Source: Siphonodentalium dalli | Lineage: Eukaryota > Mollusca > Scaphopoda > Gadilida > Siphonodentaliidae | NCBI GenBank assembly: GCA_032622095.1 | Contig: CP136061.1 | Coordinates: forward strand, 216,534,373-216,598,372 | Direction: 5' to 3' | Length of the DNA stretch: 64,000 bases | Shown: positions 1 to 12,600 of the stretch, piece after piece | How positions within the stretch are numbered: position 1 is the stretch's first letter | How the letters are laid out: every line of letters begins with the position of its first letter | Position numbers and translations under genes: made by a program | Notes under the pieces: model-generated | Databases searched by the model: none | The model's input: the letters and a program-made list of their open reading frames with translations, nothing else | Told to the model about the DNA's origin: nothing

Positions 1-380
1 GAAAGAGTTATTGTCCATTTAAAATTATTTCAGGTATTCATAGACATATTTTGATTCACGGAATGTAACAAAATTGAACATTATTAGTAAAATTACCATT
101 TATAATTTGAAGCTTGAAACCTTTACAGACCTTTTATTACATTTTGATTGAGAACAAATAATTGTTGACATCAGGAAGGACTCAACTGGTCTGAAAAGAG
201 TATATATATTTGTCAGAGATTGTAAAAATAAAAGAAGTATTTTCCAGTTAACTCAAGATGTTAGAAACATAGTTAGCCACATCATTTTGTTAGTGTACAC
301 GTGTGGTCACTGTTGTCATTCATAACACACATTGTTGCTATGCAGGATACTTAACAACATTGGAAATTACCTAGATGTGT
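1..380. other. AT-rich flank, nothing recognised
   Basis: No open frame of note, no repeat shared with the rest of the window and no RNA gene were seen here. It ends where a TTAA-flanked palindromic MITE begins. Confidence 0.5.
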
Positions 381-733
381 TTAAAGGTACTCAATCCAAT
401 TAAGCACCCCTAAATTACTATTTCTTTGGCTTCGGGGGGTAAAAAAATATGGATAATATGAAAGATGGATAACTCTAAAATCAAGTGGTTATTATTGTTA
501 ATAACTAACAACTTGATTTTAGAGTTATCCATCTGACACCCGCAATTTGTCTGTTTGAGCACGAGGCAGACTAAATTACTGGCCCAAATCTCGAGAAATT
601 AACGATCAAAAATCGATATCTGATCACTCTGAGCTTTGATGTGTGGGTTCCTCGACTCGAATCAAATATTTTTTACCCCCGAAGCCAAACAAATAGTAAT
701 TTAGGGGTGCTTAATCGGATTGAGTACCTTTAA
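381..733. mobile_element. Family A MITE, copy 1 (TTAA-flanked palindrome)
   Basis: The two ends are inverted copies: TTAA then AGGTACTCAATCC on the left, and a GAGTACCT end followed by TTAA on the right. The inverted arms include the stretch around CTTTGGCTTCGGGGG. A second inner hairpin at about 465-533 pairs GATGGATAACTCTAAAATC with its complement. TTAA on both sides fits piggyBac-like or Kolobok-like insertion; the superfamily is inferred. Other copies are at 28187-28553, 34848-35292, 40783-41176 plus 51864-51930, and 56069-56347. There is no coding capacity. Confidence 0.85.
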
Positions 734-1427
734 AGTGATGTGAAACACTCATGTATGGTGATCAAATAGAAATGTAGTATAATGTTGCTCAAATTAGTTA
801 TTGTTGCGTCCCAAATCGAGATGTAAACATTTACAATTGAGGGTAGTTCAGATGATGTTTTCTATGGAGGGTATGGTTGATTTCTTTGAAATTTTCGGCG
901 ATGTTAGTAGAATGCTACATTCCCCAGGTTGGCATATTGCCTGAGTACTAACTTATCAGTTTCACGCTCTGTAACAAGTCCATAATATGTCTTTGAAGTA
1001 AACAAGCAAATTTTAGGAAAAATATAAATAATTATATACAAAAATATAGACATACTATATTAGCACAATTTAAAATCAAAGTAATATATAAATGAATAAA
1101 AATAATTGACATCTTCATATAAAAATTATTTTCACAGAATAGAGTTTGCAAACTAATGTAGAAATATACCTTAAGTCAATATAAATAGTGAGCATCTTCA
1201 AATTAGAGATATGTTTTACATAAAATAATCCAACACACATTGAAATGAAAGGAATGATATAAACTGGGAATGACATAAGTTTGGAACAGTGTGTAGAGGA
1301 CATATTGTGTTTTGAGAGGATACCAAAAATTATCTCATGAGTGCCAGAGACAAAATGTTAGTTGAATTTCAACATGAACATTTTAAAAATGAGAATAGTA
1401 ATATTATAATATGCGAGGCATATCCTG
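734..1427. other. AT-rich spacer, nothing recognised
   Basis: The stretch is AT-rich, with only short chance open frames. No repeat family seen elsewhere in the window was found in it. Confidence 0.4.
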
Positions 1428-1665
1428 CAAATACTGTGTCTCTCGTTTACAGAATGAGGTCCCCAGAGGGGAGGATAACGTCACCAAATTCACCCTCTGG
1501 GAACATCATTCTGCTTGGGCCTCAACTGCTATGGGAAACCTGGGATCAGATTGAATTTCCCCAGTTGAAGTTGGTGATGTTCACCCATTAGTCACCTCGA
1601 TTATATCTTTTATCTTCTGCATATTAGGGGACATAGAAACTTCCCAGAAGGGAAAGAGTAAGGCC
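1428..1665. mobile_element. Family C palindromic repeat, partial copy 1
   Basis: It contains the family C core, an inverted pair built on CAGAATGAGGTCCCCAGAGG and its complement, followed by the side arm with CCCAGTTGAAGTTGGTGATG and ATTAGGGGACATAGAAAC. Fuller copies at 16124-16790 and 37427-37805 show hAT-like ends. This copy lacks clear ends. The 84-residue open frame over it is repeat sequence, not a gene. Confidence 0.7.
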
Positions 1666-1763
1666 ACAGGAAGTTAATTATCTGTTTCTCAGACACCTTT
1701 GTTTTCAAGCCAAGCAAGCAGGCAGGTTTCTATATTTATTTTTTAAGGCATTTTTTATTTGCA

Positions 1764-1944
1764 TACAGTAATGCCCTAAATAATTAACTCCTTAACCACA
1801 GCAGAATTGTGGGTAATTTTTCAGGATTTAGTCGGAAATTGAGCTTTCCAATGAATGGCAACAAGCCATATTTCCAACTAAATCCTGAAAAATTACCCAT
1901 AATCTGCTTTGGTTAAGGAGTCGATTATTTAGGGCATTACTGTA
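1764..1944. mobile_element. Family B MITE, copy 1 (TA-flanked palindrome)
   Basis: A 177-bp near-perfect inverted repeat begins CAGTAATGCCCTAAATAAT, ends with the complement, and has TA on each side. The loop lies near 1850. The TA duplication and CAG start fit a Tc1/mariner-type non-autonomous element. Related copies are at 15208-15420, 34315-34485 and 39750-39937. Confidence 0.85.
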
Positions 1945-2245
1945 TTTCATGACCAAAATTTTCTGACAGGCAGGTTATTGAAAAACAAATGTTTAGGCCT
2001 AAACTATGACTACTTGATTTGGTTTTAATAAACTTTTATTATATGTATTTATATTACTTGTCAGGCTTACAGGGCCATCTTCTACATGTAAATACCAACA
2101 AAAAAAGCATAACTTCTAGAATTGCGAAATAACGATAGGCAGAATCAAATTGTTCAAATGTGTACAGGTAAATTGATGCCGCGAGTACACAGTAGATGGA
2201 CGCTTAAGGGAAAAAGTATTAACTAAAAACGATGTTAATTTGAGA
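1945..2245. other. Spacer, nothing recognised
   Basis: No gene, RNA or shared repeat was recognised between the family B MITE and the family C fragment. Confidence 0.4.
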
Positions 2246-2249
2246 TGTA

Positions 2250-2395
2250 GATACTTCCCAGAAGATGAGGCCTAAGCAGAATGAGGTCACCTGAGGTTGA
2301 ATTTGATGATGGTAGCCCACTGTGCAGGATAACATCCCTAAATTCACCCTCTGGGGGCCTCATTCTGCAAATTACCGACACAATATTTGTAGGCT
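2250..2395. mobile_element. Family C palindromic repeat, partial copy 2
   Basis: It carries the leading motif CTTCCCAGAAGATGAGGCC followed by the inverted CAGAATGAGGTC / GACCTCATTCTG-type pair around 2278-2368. It is a short degraded copy without recognisable ends. Confidence 0.65.
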
Positions 2396-2652
2396 AGATG
2401 CAAGGCATATAGAATGACACCGATATGATATTATTGGAAAAAAACTTTGTGAAGGATCATATAAATAGTCATGAATCTCTTTATGCCAAACACATGGTAA
2501 CAACACGAATGCTTGATTAATCTTGTAGACAGTTAGGATGCAAGTAGTCTTCGATATACCTATGGTTTAGATAGACATATAATATACTGATAAGATAATA
2601 CTGACCTATAATATACTGATATGATAGACCTATACTATACTAATGTATAGTA
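2396..2652. repeat. Short imperfect AT-rich tandem tract
   Basis: Around 2560-2650 the phrases ATATACTGAT and GACCTATA recur several times in a degenerate tandem pattern. It sits directly upstream of the 592-bp duplication. No other content was recognised. Confidence 0.4.
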
Positions 2653-3834
2653 CTGAATGTAAAGTGTCATTGCATTTAAGTCGACCTATGTTCTACCCGA
2701 TACAGGCACATTGATGAGTAGAAAGGAGGTTTGATATGGATACAGTACCTGTAGGCCATATAATAATGACCCTCATTATAGTAATCAAGGTGTGTCTGCA
2801 TATATGTCTACTATTGTCTAGTCTGGTGGGGGATAAAATCAGTTATCTGGAGATATTACCTCATTAAATTATTCGTAGCTGCACTCAGATCACTCCATGC
2901 AACTTGTTTGGGAATTAAGATGACAGAAAATAGTACATTCAACAATGTACATATATTTTATTGTAAATACCGTCATGTACCTTTATACCGAATACTATTG
3001 ATGAGTATTGAGTGCTAATGTCAACAAACAAGACAGTCAATGACTATGGGGTCCCTCACCAGACTGCAAAGACTGAGAAGACTGGGACTCTGGAGACCAC
3101 AATAGTCAGAACTTTTCATAATCACTTTAAAAGAAGTAGTTCTAAACAGGATATGTGGCTAGAGAGGCTTCATGTATGTAGATTGGTGAATATCCACCTT
3201 GAAATTACCAACGGCACACTACTAATCACCCCCCCCCCCCCCCCCTGAATGTAAAGTGTCATTGCATTTAAGTCGACCTATGTTCTACCCGATACAGGCA
3301 CATTGATGAGTAGAAAGGAGGTTTGATATGGATACAGTACCTGTAGGCCATATAATAATGACCCTCATTATAGTAATCAAGGTGTGTCTGCATATATGTC
3401 TACTATTGTCTAGTCTGGTGGGGGATAAAATCAGTTATCTGGAGATATTACCTCATTAAATTATTCGTAGCTGCACTCAGATCACTCCATGCAACTTGTT
3501 TGGGAATTAAGATGACAGAAAATAGTACATTCAACAATGTACATATATTTTATTGTAAATACCGTCATGTACCTTTATACCGAATACTATTGATGAGTAT
3601 TGAGTGCTAATGTCAACAAACAAGACAGTCAATGACTATGGGGTCCCTCACCAGACTGCAAAGACTGAGAAGACTGGGACTCTGGAGACCACAATAGTCA
3701 GAACTTTTCATAATCAATTTAAAAGAAGTAGTTCTAAACAGGATATGTGGCTAGAGAGGCTTCATGTATGTAGATTGGTGAATATCCACCTTGAAATTAC
3801 CAACGGCACACTACTAATCACCCCCCCCCCCCCC
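2653..3834 (+). repeat. Tandem duplication, two 592-bp units ending in poly-C
   Basis: Two nearly identical units start at 2653 and 3245. Each ends in a C tract, 17 C at 3229-3245 and 14 C at 3821-3834. The only clear internal difference seen is AATCACTTT against AATCAATTT late in the unit, so the event looks recent or is an assembly artefact. Each unit contains a 78-87 residue open frame starting MLMSTNKTVNDYG that runs into the C tract. That frame is not recognised and has no sign of being coding. Confidence 0.9.
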
Positions 3835-4779
3835 TTCCAGCTCATAACAACTCCCCTCCCGACCTGACTCCAGACTCCCAAGTTGGTAAATCCTTTTAAG
3901 CACATGTCTTAGGTTGGAATTTCACAACCGACACCTCAAACTTTCTCAATTGTTGGAAATTTCCAATCTCATAAGCGCCTTTTTATAAAACCATTTAGAC
4001 ATGTTTGAAGCCCAATTATCCATGGACCCAAAACATCATATGTCAGATTAATCAGTCAGGTGGTTCCAAGGTAGATGTTTTAAAGAATTGGTATATCAAT
4101 GATTTTATTAGACACAAAAGTGGTTAAGTCCCTGTAGCCCCGCCATTTCTTGACAGGTTGACCTCATTTTAACAAATCTGAATCTCAGTCACCGAAGGAC
4201 CCTCCATACTATAAGCTAAATAGTCCAACCTCTCTTGAGAAGACCTTTTAAGAATTACTATAGAGACATAGAGTTATGTCCCTGGTCCCACCCTATTTAA
4301 CCTGGTGACCCCATCTGAATAAATTTGAATCCCAGACTCCAAAGAACCTTTCATACTAAATATCAGTGTAATAGACCTGATGGTCCTTGTGGAGGAAGCA
4401 TATTAAGAATTATTATGGAGGGAAACTGTCCTTCGCTTGGCCCCTATTTGACCAGGTGACCCCATTTTTTAAAATCTGAATTGCAGTCAAACAAGAACAT
4501 TCGATGCTAAATAAGCCAACTAGTTCTTGCAAACATGTTTTAAGAATTACTATGGAGTGAAATAGTTATGGCTCTGGCTCTGCCCTTATTTGACTTTGTG
4601 ATCCCATTTTCACAAATTTGTCACCCAAGGTCATGTCATACCAAATATAAGCAAAATAGGCCATTAGGTTCTTGCATAGAAGACATATCATGAATTACTA
4701 TGGAGAGAAAGAGTAATGTACCTGGCCATGCACCTATTTGACCTGGTGACCCTGATGGAATAAAAGGTCGCAGACCACA
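3835..4779 (+). repeat. Repeat array G, part 1 (tandem ~170-180 bp cores)
   Basis: Degenerate units carry the recurring phrases GACCCAGTGACCTCATTTGA, ACAAATCTGAA, CAGTCACCCAAGG and AAGAATTACTATGGAG at intervals of about 170-180 bp. The array continues after a short inserted element at 5040-5930. The tandem core plus GACGGACA microsatellite design matches what is known of pearl-type mollusc elements. Most of 3026-4620 is paralogous to 23285-24235. Confidence 0.75.
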
Positions 4780-5039
4780 TGTCCCCCGACTCGAGTGGTA
4801 AACTTCATGATTGGATTTGTTGGAAGGATACTATTTGCAACAATGTTATACAGTATATAGATGTTGCAAATCACCAACATGTTAGGAACAATATCCCAGA
4901 GTTTCAAATCTCTACGTTTAAAACTGTAGGAGGAGTTGATTACACCATGAAGGTACCCAATCTCGGATGCACGGACGGACGCACGGACAGACGGACGAGG
5001 GTCATTTCTATAGTCGTCCGACGGAAACATCGGGGGACA
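4780..5039. mobile_element. Family H short TIR element inside repeat array G
   Basis: This 260-bp insert starts TGTCCCCCGA and ends with the exact complement TCGGGGGACA. A GGACGGACGCACGGACAGAC stretch lies near the right end. ACA occurs on both outer sides, a possible 3-bp duplication. Overlapping open frames of 102 and 108 residues on the two strands are palindrome shadows. Confidence 0.6.
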
Positions 5040-5930
5040 ACAAATCTGAAACACAATCACCGGTTACCAATGGAGCCTCTATATTAAATATGAGCTAAAT
5101 AGACCTGGTGGTTCTTTCAAAGACTTTTCAAGTTTGCCAAATATGTTCTGGTGAGGTGGTGGTGTGGGAGTGTTAAATGTACTATTGAGAGATTTGACAA
5201 TACATATGATAGATTGTTGTTGTAATTAATGACCTCTAGCTTATTTTTGGGACCAGGGGTGGCAGAAGCAGTGAACTTGAGTGAAGGGCCAGGGGCACAA
5301 CCTTCAGAATGATAATGGCATTAGTTTTTCAATTTGTTTGGTTAAATGAGTTCAATCTAAACAATTATGTTTTTTAGAGTTATATCCCTGGCCCCACCCA
5401 CATTTGACCCACTGACCTCATTTGATCAAATCTGAACCACAGTCACCCAAGGATCCTTCATACCAAATATGAACCCATTTAGCCTGATGGTATTTGAGAA
5501 GAAGTCGTTTTAAGAATTACTATGGAGGGAAAGAGTTATGGCCCTGGCTTCGCAACTATTTGACCAAGTGAACTCATTTGAACACATCTGCATGTGAGTC
5601 ACCTAGGGAACATCCGCACCAAATACGAACCCATTCCGTCTTATCGTTCTGGAGAAGTTGTTTAAAAGAATTACTATGGAGGGAGAGTTATGGCCCTGGC
5701 TTTGCAACTATTTGACCCAGTGACCTCATTTGAACAAATCTGAATGTGAGTCTCCTAGGGAACATCTGCACCAAATATGAACCCATTCGGTATTATGGTT
5801 CCGAAGAAGATGTTTAAATAATTGTTGACGGCATGACAGACGGATGGATGGACGGAGCGACGGATGGATGGACGGACGAGGAGTGATGACTATAGCTCCA
5901 CCAGAGACTTCGTCTCAGGTGAGCTAAAAA
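5040..5930 (+). mobile_element. Repeat array G, part 2, with Helitron-like 3' end
   Basis: Tandem cores continue to about 5815, then a GACGGATGGACGGA microsatellite (about 5828-5880), then a conserved tail. The tail holds the hairpin GAGAC-TTC-GTCTC at 5904-5916, a 7-base gap, and CTAA at 5924-5927. A hairpin shortly before CTRR is the Helitron 3' signature. The copy ending at 26232 has the same tail. The call of a non-autonomous Helitron-type element is inference; no Rep/helicase is present. Confidence 0.65.
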
Positions 5931-6450
5931 GTAACTGTAAAATGGACGTTTGAAAGTTATATGTATATGTCTATAATACTGATGATTTATAACTGACATG
6001 GATGGCAATTTGACAAGAAAACAATTAAAAATTTTAGGTTGCGCAAACTCGTTACACCCTTACCCCATAAAATATTCACAAAATTCAATATACGCAGGCA
6101 TTCCATTGAGCAAACAGGCAGGTATATAAATATATAAATTATAATAAATTATTATCAGTTGGAAATCATACCCTACAGAGAATGTTCAAACTCCTAAACA
6201 AAATGTTTAAGGGAACAATAAATGTTTGGTAAAAAGTTACTTGTTTCAAAAGGGCTATAGCACCTAACATCACAAAAACAACATTCATACTCTGGAGTTT
6301 TCAAATATGCTATGCTGACTACATAATCAAAATCATTCTCCGCTGAGAACGGACTTTACTCTCCTGCATTCAATTGACTGAAGTTGGAGATTTACCAACT
6401 AGCTTATAGACCACTGCACTCTGATTGACTTTGTTTCTCAATCTTCTAAG
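5931..6450. other. Region downstream of the transporter stop codon, possible 3' UTR
   Basis: This lies just 3' of the minus-strand stop codon at 6451-6453, so part of it is likely the 3' untranslated region. No canonical AATAAA signal on the minus strand was identified with confidence. No repeat family was recognised. Confidence 0.35.
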
Positions 6451-6641
6451 CTAAGCATTCATTTCCATTTCTGTAGTTAGACTATCCTGTAGTCGTTTAT
6501 GAATAAGCGCTCCTCTGTATGTGAATATTGTTCCCAGGAGAGACATTCCAGTCATGAAATAAAACATACCACTCCAACCAAAGTGTGTAGACACAAAGCC
6601 TACAATCGGCCCCTGTAGGAATGTCCCCATACTCCCAAATC
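6451..6641 (-). CDS. Transporter exon 13, helices 11-12 and C-terminus
   Basis: Two bases and 63 codons including TAG; acceptor CTGCAG. It encodes GFGSMGTFLQGPIVGFV, HFGWSGMFYFM and a hydrophilic tail ending in EMEMNA. The tail carries no dilysine retrieval signal, so an endoplasmic reticulum location is not directly supported. Confidence 0.9.
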
Positions 6642-9600
6642 CTGCAGAGAGAAATCATATCAATAATCTAAACTGAAGATAAAAGACAAAGTTTTCTCAT
6701 ATTGAACAAGAGCACCACCACATAGAATAACACGCCTGTAAAATTGTTTCAGGTTGCATTTCAGAAGATTCTATAACTTGGGGGTTTTCACCGAAAACAA
6801 ATCAAATTAAAAAATCTTAAGTAAAAAATGGCCCATAAGTCTGGTGAGAATCATTGGATAAATTCTTCATTCAAGTACAGCTTGAATTTTGAGCTAAGTT
6901 CGGTGGTGATCAACCAAGCTATATAACTGCAGTTACCAACAGGAAACCAAAAAAACCCAAATTTCATAAGTTGAACAAGAATCAGCAGATGTTTAACCCA
7001 TCCATTGGTGATAGTAAATTACTATGATCAGAATTATAATTTAGATATTTAATGTTTAATTATAGTTGAATTATAGAGTATACTGTTTATACTATTATAA
7101 ACAAATGTACATAATAAAACAAATTATTAGAATTTATGGGTCAAATAGGGAGACTCATATAAGAGAATGCTCTGGCACAGGATCTGTAATGCTGCACCAG
7201 CGCAGCTCCATTGATGAAATGGTTAAATCATGTTAATGGATACCATGTTTACCAAATAAAGGAACAAATTTAAGTAAGGTTTAATCAGCATGGCACTACT
7301 GAAAATTCTTCTTGGTTGTTATCAACAAGAATGATGTAAACCTCATTACTTAGATGAAAATGTTCAAGAGCCTTCTTACAGAGCAGAAGTTATAATGCTA
7401 TTAGTTTTTAAAATTTTGTTCTGATCGGATAGAAAATGTTTGTGCGAACGACAAGTGGTCAATCCAGATATCGCCACAATGTAAATGGTATGGGTACACA
7501 TAAAAAGCTCCGTAACTCTGGTAAAACCGAAGACCAAAACTTACCTGTAATTTATGGTTGTAAACCAGCCAACCAAATTTTATTCTATTCAGTTATCTAG
7601 AAACGAAAATTGGGCACAAATTTCAACAAAGGGACTTAACTCGGGTAAAAATGGACATCCAGAACCCAAAATCAAACATGACTTGTATTTTGTGGTAGTG
7701 AACCTACATACTAAATATCATTTCATTTAGTGTAATAAAACTAGTCATCTCCGTAAATGATATATATGAGCAGACCAAAACCATAAACACCATTTATATA
7801 GTCTACAGTTTTTGACTGAACATGTGAATTATGATTCATGGGTACAAGCAAATATTGATTTTCCACTCGCGGCAAACCGCTCGTCGAAAATTGGTATTTG
7901 CTTGTACTCACTCATGATAATTCTTGTATTCAGTCAAAAACCATAGGTATCCTCTATTTATTGTTCCATGTTGAAGAAAATTCGGGACCTGACTTTTAAA
8001 AATTCTATGACAAGTAAATTTCTCTGCGGCATAAGAAGTCGGTATAAAAGTGTTTCATCTTTCGACTTATTCTGATCCCGGAAATTTGGCACACACGTGC
8101 ATTACTAAGTTTACTTTGAGGCTCCAAACCACCATGTGGCTTGAAGATTATATTTTGTTGAAAACACAAATAAGAAATAGCAAGTATGTGTGGCAACATA
8201 CCGTTAACAAGGCCAATAGTAGCAGCTGCAGCGTTTCTACCATCTCTCTCTCCAATCTCAGCTGGGAGAGGTCCACCTAAATTAAAACAACATAGAAAAC
8301 AGAAAATTATGATAAATGCTATTATTTTACTGAAGCTCATACGATTGAACACATCATTGTAAATGACAGATTCCAACTTTATATTATCTTGGTTAGTTGA
8401 TTGTTATTCAACATGCATAATAACATCACTTGTAATAAAAACACTGGGAATATTGAAATATAATCATACACCCTCTGCATTCACACAATTAGCTTCTGTA
8501 AGAATCAATACAAATCGCGATACGGTTACACGAATGTTTCCGACGTTCATCAGGCAAAAACTGAAGTCGACACTTCATAAAAAGCGATGACACACCTAAT
8601 TCACTCCAAGCCGACCATGTTCACGCGCTTGGTGTTTGGTGCCCACTTCACAAAAAGGGATGAACCGTCTACATCACTACGAGTGTTGATATTGGGAGAC
8701 TGAGCAATATATGTTACTTACAATTATTGTGGTAGTTTTAAACAGTTTTTCAAATTATTAATGTTCTATTAAAATGTTATGGTATATAGAGGGTCTCCAA
8801 TGAGTTATGTTGGGATATAAGATTTTATGGAATGAGTTACATAAATTTGATTCAATGTGAGTCATAGACGAGTTGCGATTCAAATTTATCAAATGAGTTT
8901 CATGAAATCTTATATCCGAACATAACGAGTTGAAGATCTTGTATATCACATGAAAAAACTAGAGCTTTATACTTTTTAACAAATCAAAATCCTTAATAGA
9001 AGCTGCAAAACACATATAGTCTGGTCGATAAACTCAAATTTTAGGGTCAACCTAGAAAAAATTCGGACTAAGTCGGTTTTTATACCATTTTGAAGAGGAA
9101 GCTCTCCTCTATAACATATCCAAAATCCGCTAAAATCCGCTTTGAGCATTTTTTGTAATTCAAGATGGCGTCCAAGATGGCTGCCATTTTCATATAAGTC
9201 AGTTTGATGCAATTTTTGTGAGAATATCTTGTCATATGTATACACATGTATATATGTTTGTGAAGCTAAGACATAACGCCATCTTTATGTGTCAAAATTG
9301 GAACTCCTCGTCCAAGATGGCCACCAAAATGGCGACCGTAAGTGAACATTTTACGGTTTTTAATAATATCTTTAAGATAAGTTTCTGTGGTTTGGAACTG
9401 GTTGAGAATTGTGACTTTATTTTGTATTTAGCATGTTAACTGACCATTGGAGCAACGAAATATGCTGTTCGTTGGGTCCACACCCCTTCCGATCACTCAA
9501 AAATTCGATATTACAAAACGCGGTATAACATTCCACAAAAGATCCCCATTGGGTTTCTAGTCATATTTCACCAAGAAGTTGGAAGAACTGTGCAATGTTA

Positions 9601-12600
9601 GTGATGCATTCTATATCTTATTGATATTCGAACTCAATGGTACCAAAATTGTCACTTTGGCTCAAAATGGCTGTCAAAATGGCCGCCAAAATATGGAAAA
9701 TGTTAATTATTATCCCAGCGTGCCATGCAACCGCTTACAAGTTGTGGTGATGCACACAATTGACTATTCTGTCTTATATACATTGAATTCCAACATTTCT
9801 TATGCACCTTGATTAATTTTTACTATTTACTATTCTGAAATTACCAGAATTATGGGATTTTTCTATCACAAACAGCATCAAACTCGGCAAAAAATAACTT
9901 TTCATGTTTGGACCATTTAAAAAAAAAGTCAAATGGAACTATCTTTGGTATCAAAGGTTCTTTTTATTTTGATATGCATTAAATGTGTCATAGTGTGGTG
10001 TTTTCGACAATATTACTCAAGATGACTTGCAAAATGGCAACCAAATTTGGTAAAAAGGTTATATTCCGAACATTATTCTCTGCTGTTCCGAAATGGTGGC
10101 AAATTGTAACTCACTTGGTTATTAAACATGCTACTTAATCAACTGACAATTAAATCTTATATTCTGGTTGTCCCAGCACCTTATGAGGCACGACAAATTC
10201 ATTTTAAGTGATGCATTATGGGTTTTGCCGAACACCTCTTTTGGGATTATGTCCATGTTTTAACGGAAACGGACAGAACGTTGAAACTGAATTGAAAGGG
10301 ATCATATTATGTGGCTACTCTGGCCCACAAGCATCAAAATTGATTAACTATTTTGTCAGGAAACCCGTTTTCATCCCATTGCATATAAGACGCAATTAAT
10401 GTGGAGAACACTCTACCTCTATCGATTAACATATCCTGGAGTTATTGTGGAAAGCTATAGTCACCCAAAGGTGCACCAGTACAAATCACACATGAGCATG
10501 CAGTCACTCCATATATACATTGAGACCACATAAATGGCCATGTGCCACTCGCTGTATAGGCATTAACCTCACCCATTACCACACAGCCACACTTGTGTTT
10601 ACACATACACCAACGCATGGCCCTATAACCGTGAATAAACATGCAAACACACCATGTATACTCCTACACCTCACACGACCTGTATACATATTCACTACAT
10701 ACATGAACACAAAGTAAACTCTTGTATACCCATTCGCCTCACCATAGGCCATACAGTCGTCACTCCATGTATATGCATTTGCCATTTGCATAGCTATATA
10801 GCCACTGAAGATATACATATAAACCCCACCGATGACCATACAGTCACTCCTGGTATACCTGTTCGCCACATCCATGATCATAGATCACTTCTTGTATACC
10901 TATTTGCCTAACCAGTGGTCATACAGTCTCACTCCATGTATATATATACATATTTGCGACACCCGTGGCCATATAGCTACTCAATATATACATATACACC
11001 CAACCCAAAACCATAGAGTCACTCCATGTATATACATATAGATCTCACCAATGGATTTACAGCCCTTCTAGATATATCAATGTCCCGTACCGCGCACACG
11101 GCCATTCATACACTCCAGACTTGCATATACACCTGACCCATGACAATTCAGCCTCTCGATATATACGCATAAACCACATTCGTGATCATAGTCACTCCTT
11201 GTATATCAATTCACCCCACCATTAATGTTGCCATACTGTCAATCCCTATATACAAATTGGCAGTGCCATGGCATATAGTCACTCATGATATACATATACA
11301 CCTCACCCTCGACCACAGCGTCACTCCAGGTGTTTATATATACATCATCAATGGCCATACAGCCCTTCTAGATATACCAATACCCCGCACACACGGTCAT
11401 TCGTACACTTCAGACTTGCATATACAGCTCAACCGTGACAATTCAGCCACTCGCTGTATACTTAAACACATATTCACTGTATGCTTGTACACACCACCAA
11501 TGGCAATACAATAGGCCATAGATATAAACATATACATCCCACCCATCACCATGAGGTCACTCTCTATATACACTAGCCACCAGTGGCCATCAAAGTGTAC
11601 TCCATGTATGCATATACATTTCAACAATGACCGTGCAGTCATTCCATGTACACATATACACATTGCCCATAACCATACAACCACACCATATTTATACATA
11701 CACCCATCCATTACCATACATCCAACATATGTATACATATACACCCACCCATGACAATACAGCCACCCAATGTACACATGTACAGCCCACCCTGACCACA
11801 CAGGCACTCCATATCTACATAGAGGACGGTGTAGCTGCTCTCGTTGTGCCCATACACCACTTCAATGACCAGACAGCCACTCACTGTAAACATGTTCACC
11901 TCACACTTCACCATATATGCATCTCACCATGGACACCCCATCCATGACCACATAGTCACACATTGTATAACTATTCACATCATTCATGAATACAATAGCT
12001 ACATGTATACCTACTCACCGCGCCTATGACCATACAGTCAACAGACATACACACTGTATTAAGTTGATGAATGTTGAGGATAATGGGCCAGAGTAGCCAC
12101 ATAATATGATCACTCACAGTTCCGTTTCAACGTTCTGTCCATTTCCGTTCAAAAACAAGGAAGTTTTTGGCAAAATACATATTGCATTCCTCAAAATGAA
12201 CTTGTCATGCCTCGTAGGGTATCGGGACAACCAGAATAGAACATTTAGTTGATTAAGTAGCATGTGAGTCACAATTGATTATGCATACATATACACCACG
12301 TATATAGACATATGTATATGTATATAATAATGTTTACCAAATTTTGTTGCCGTTTTGGAAGCCATCTTGAGTAAGTTTGTCTAAAACACCTCAGTGTGAC
12401 ACATCATGTAACACATATCAAAACAATAAACATCTTTGTTACCAAACATAGTTCCATTTTACTTTTAAACAATGGCTCAAACCTGAACAGCGATGTTTTG
12501 CCGATTTTGATTTCAGGTTTGTGACAGAAAATTCTGAATAATTCTGGCAATTTAAGTGGTTGAAATAGTAACAAATACCCAAGGTGCATCAGAAATGTTA

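Noticed and set aside
10442-12029. Set of overlapping open frames of 60-136 residues on both strands
   Set aside because: All follow the degenerate tandem repeat in the loop of the foldback-like element; both strands are equally open and no domain is seen.
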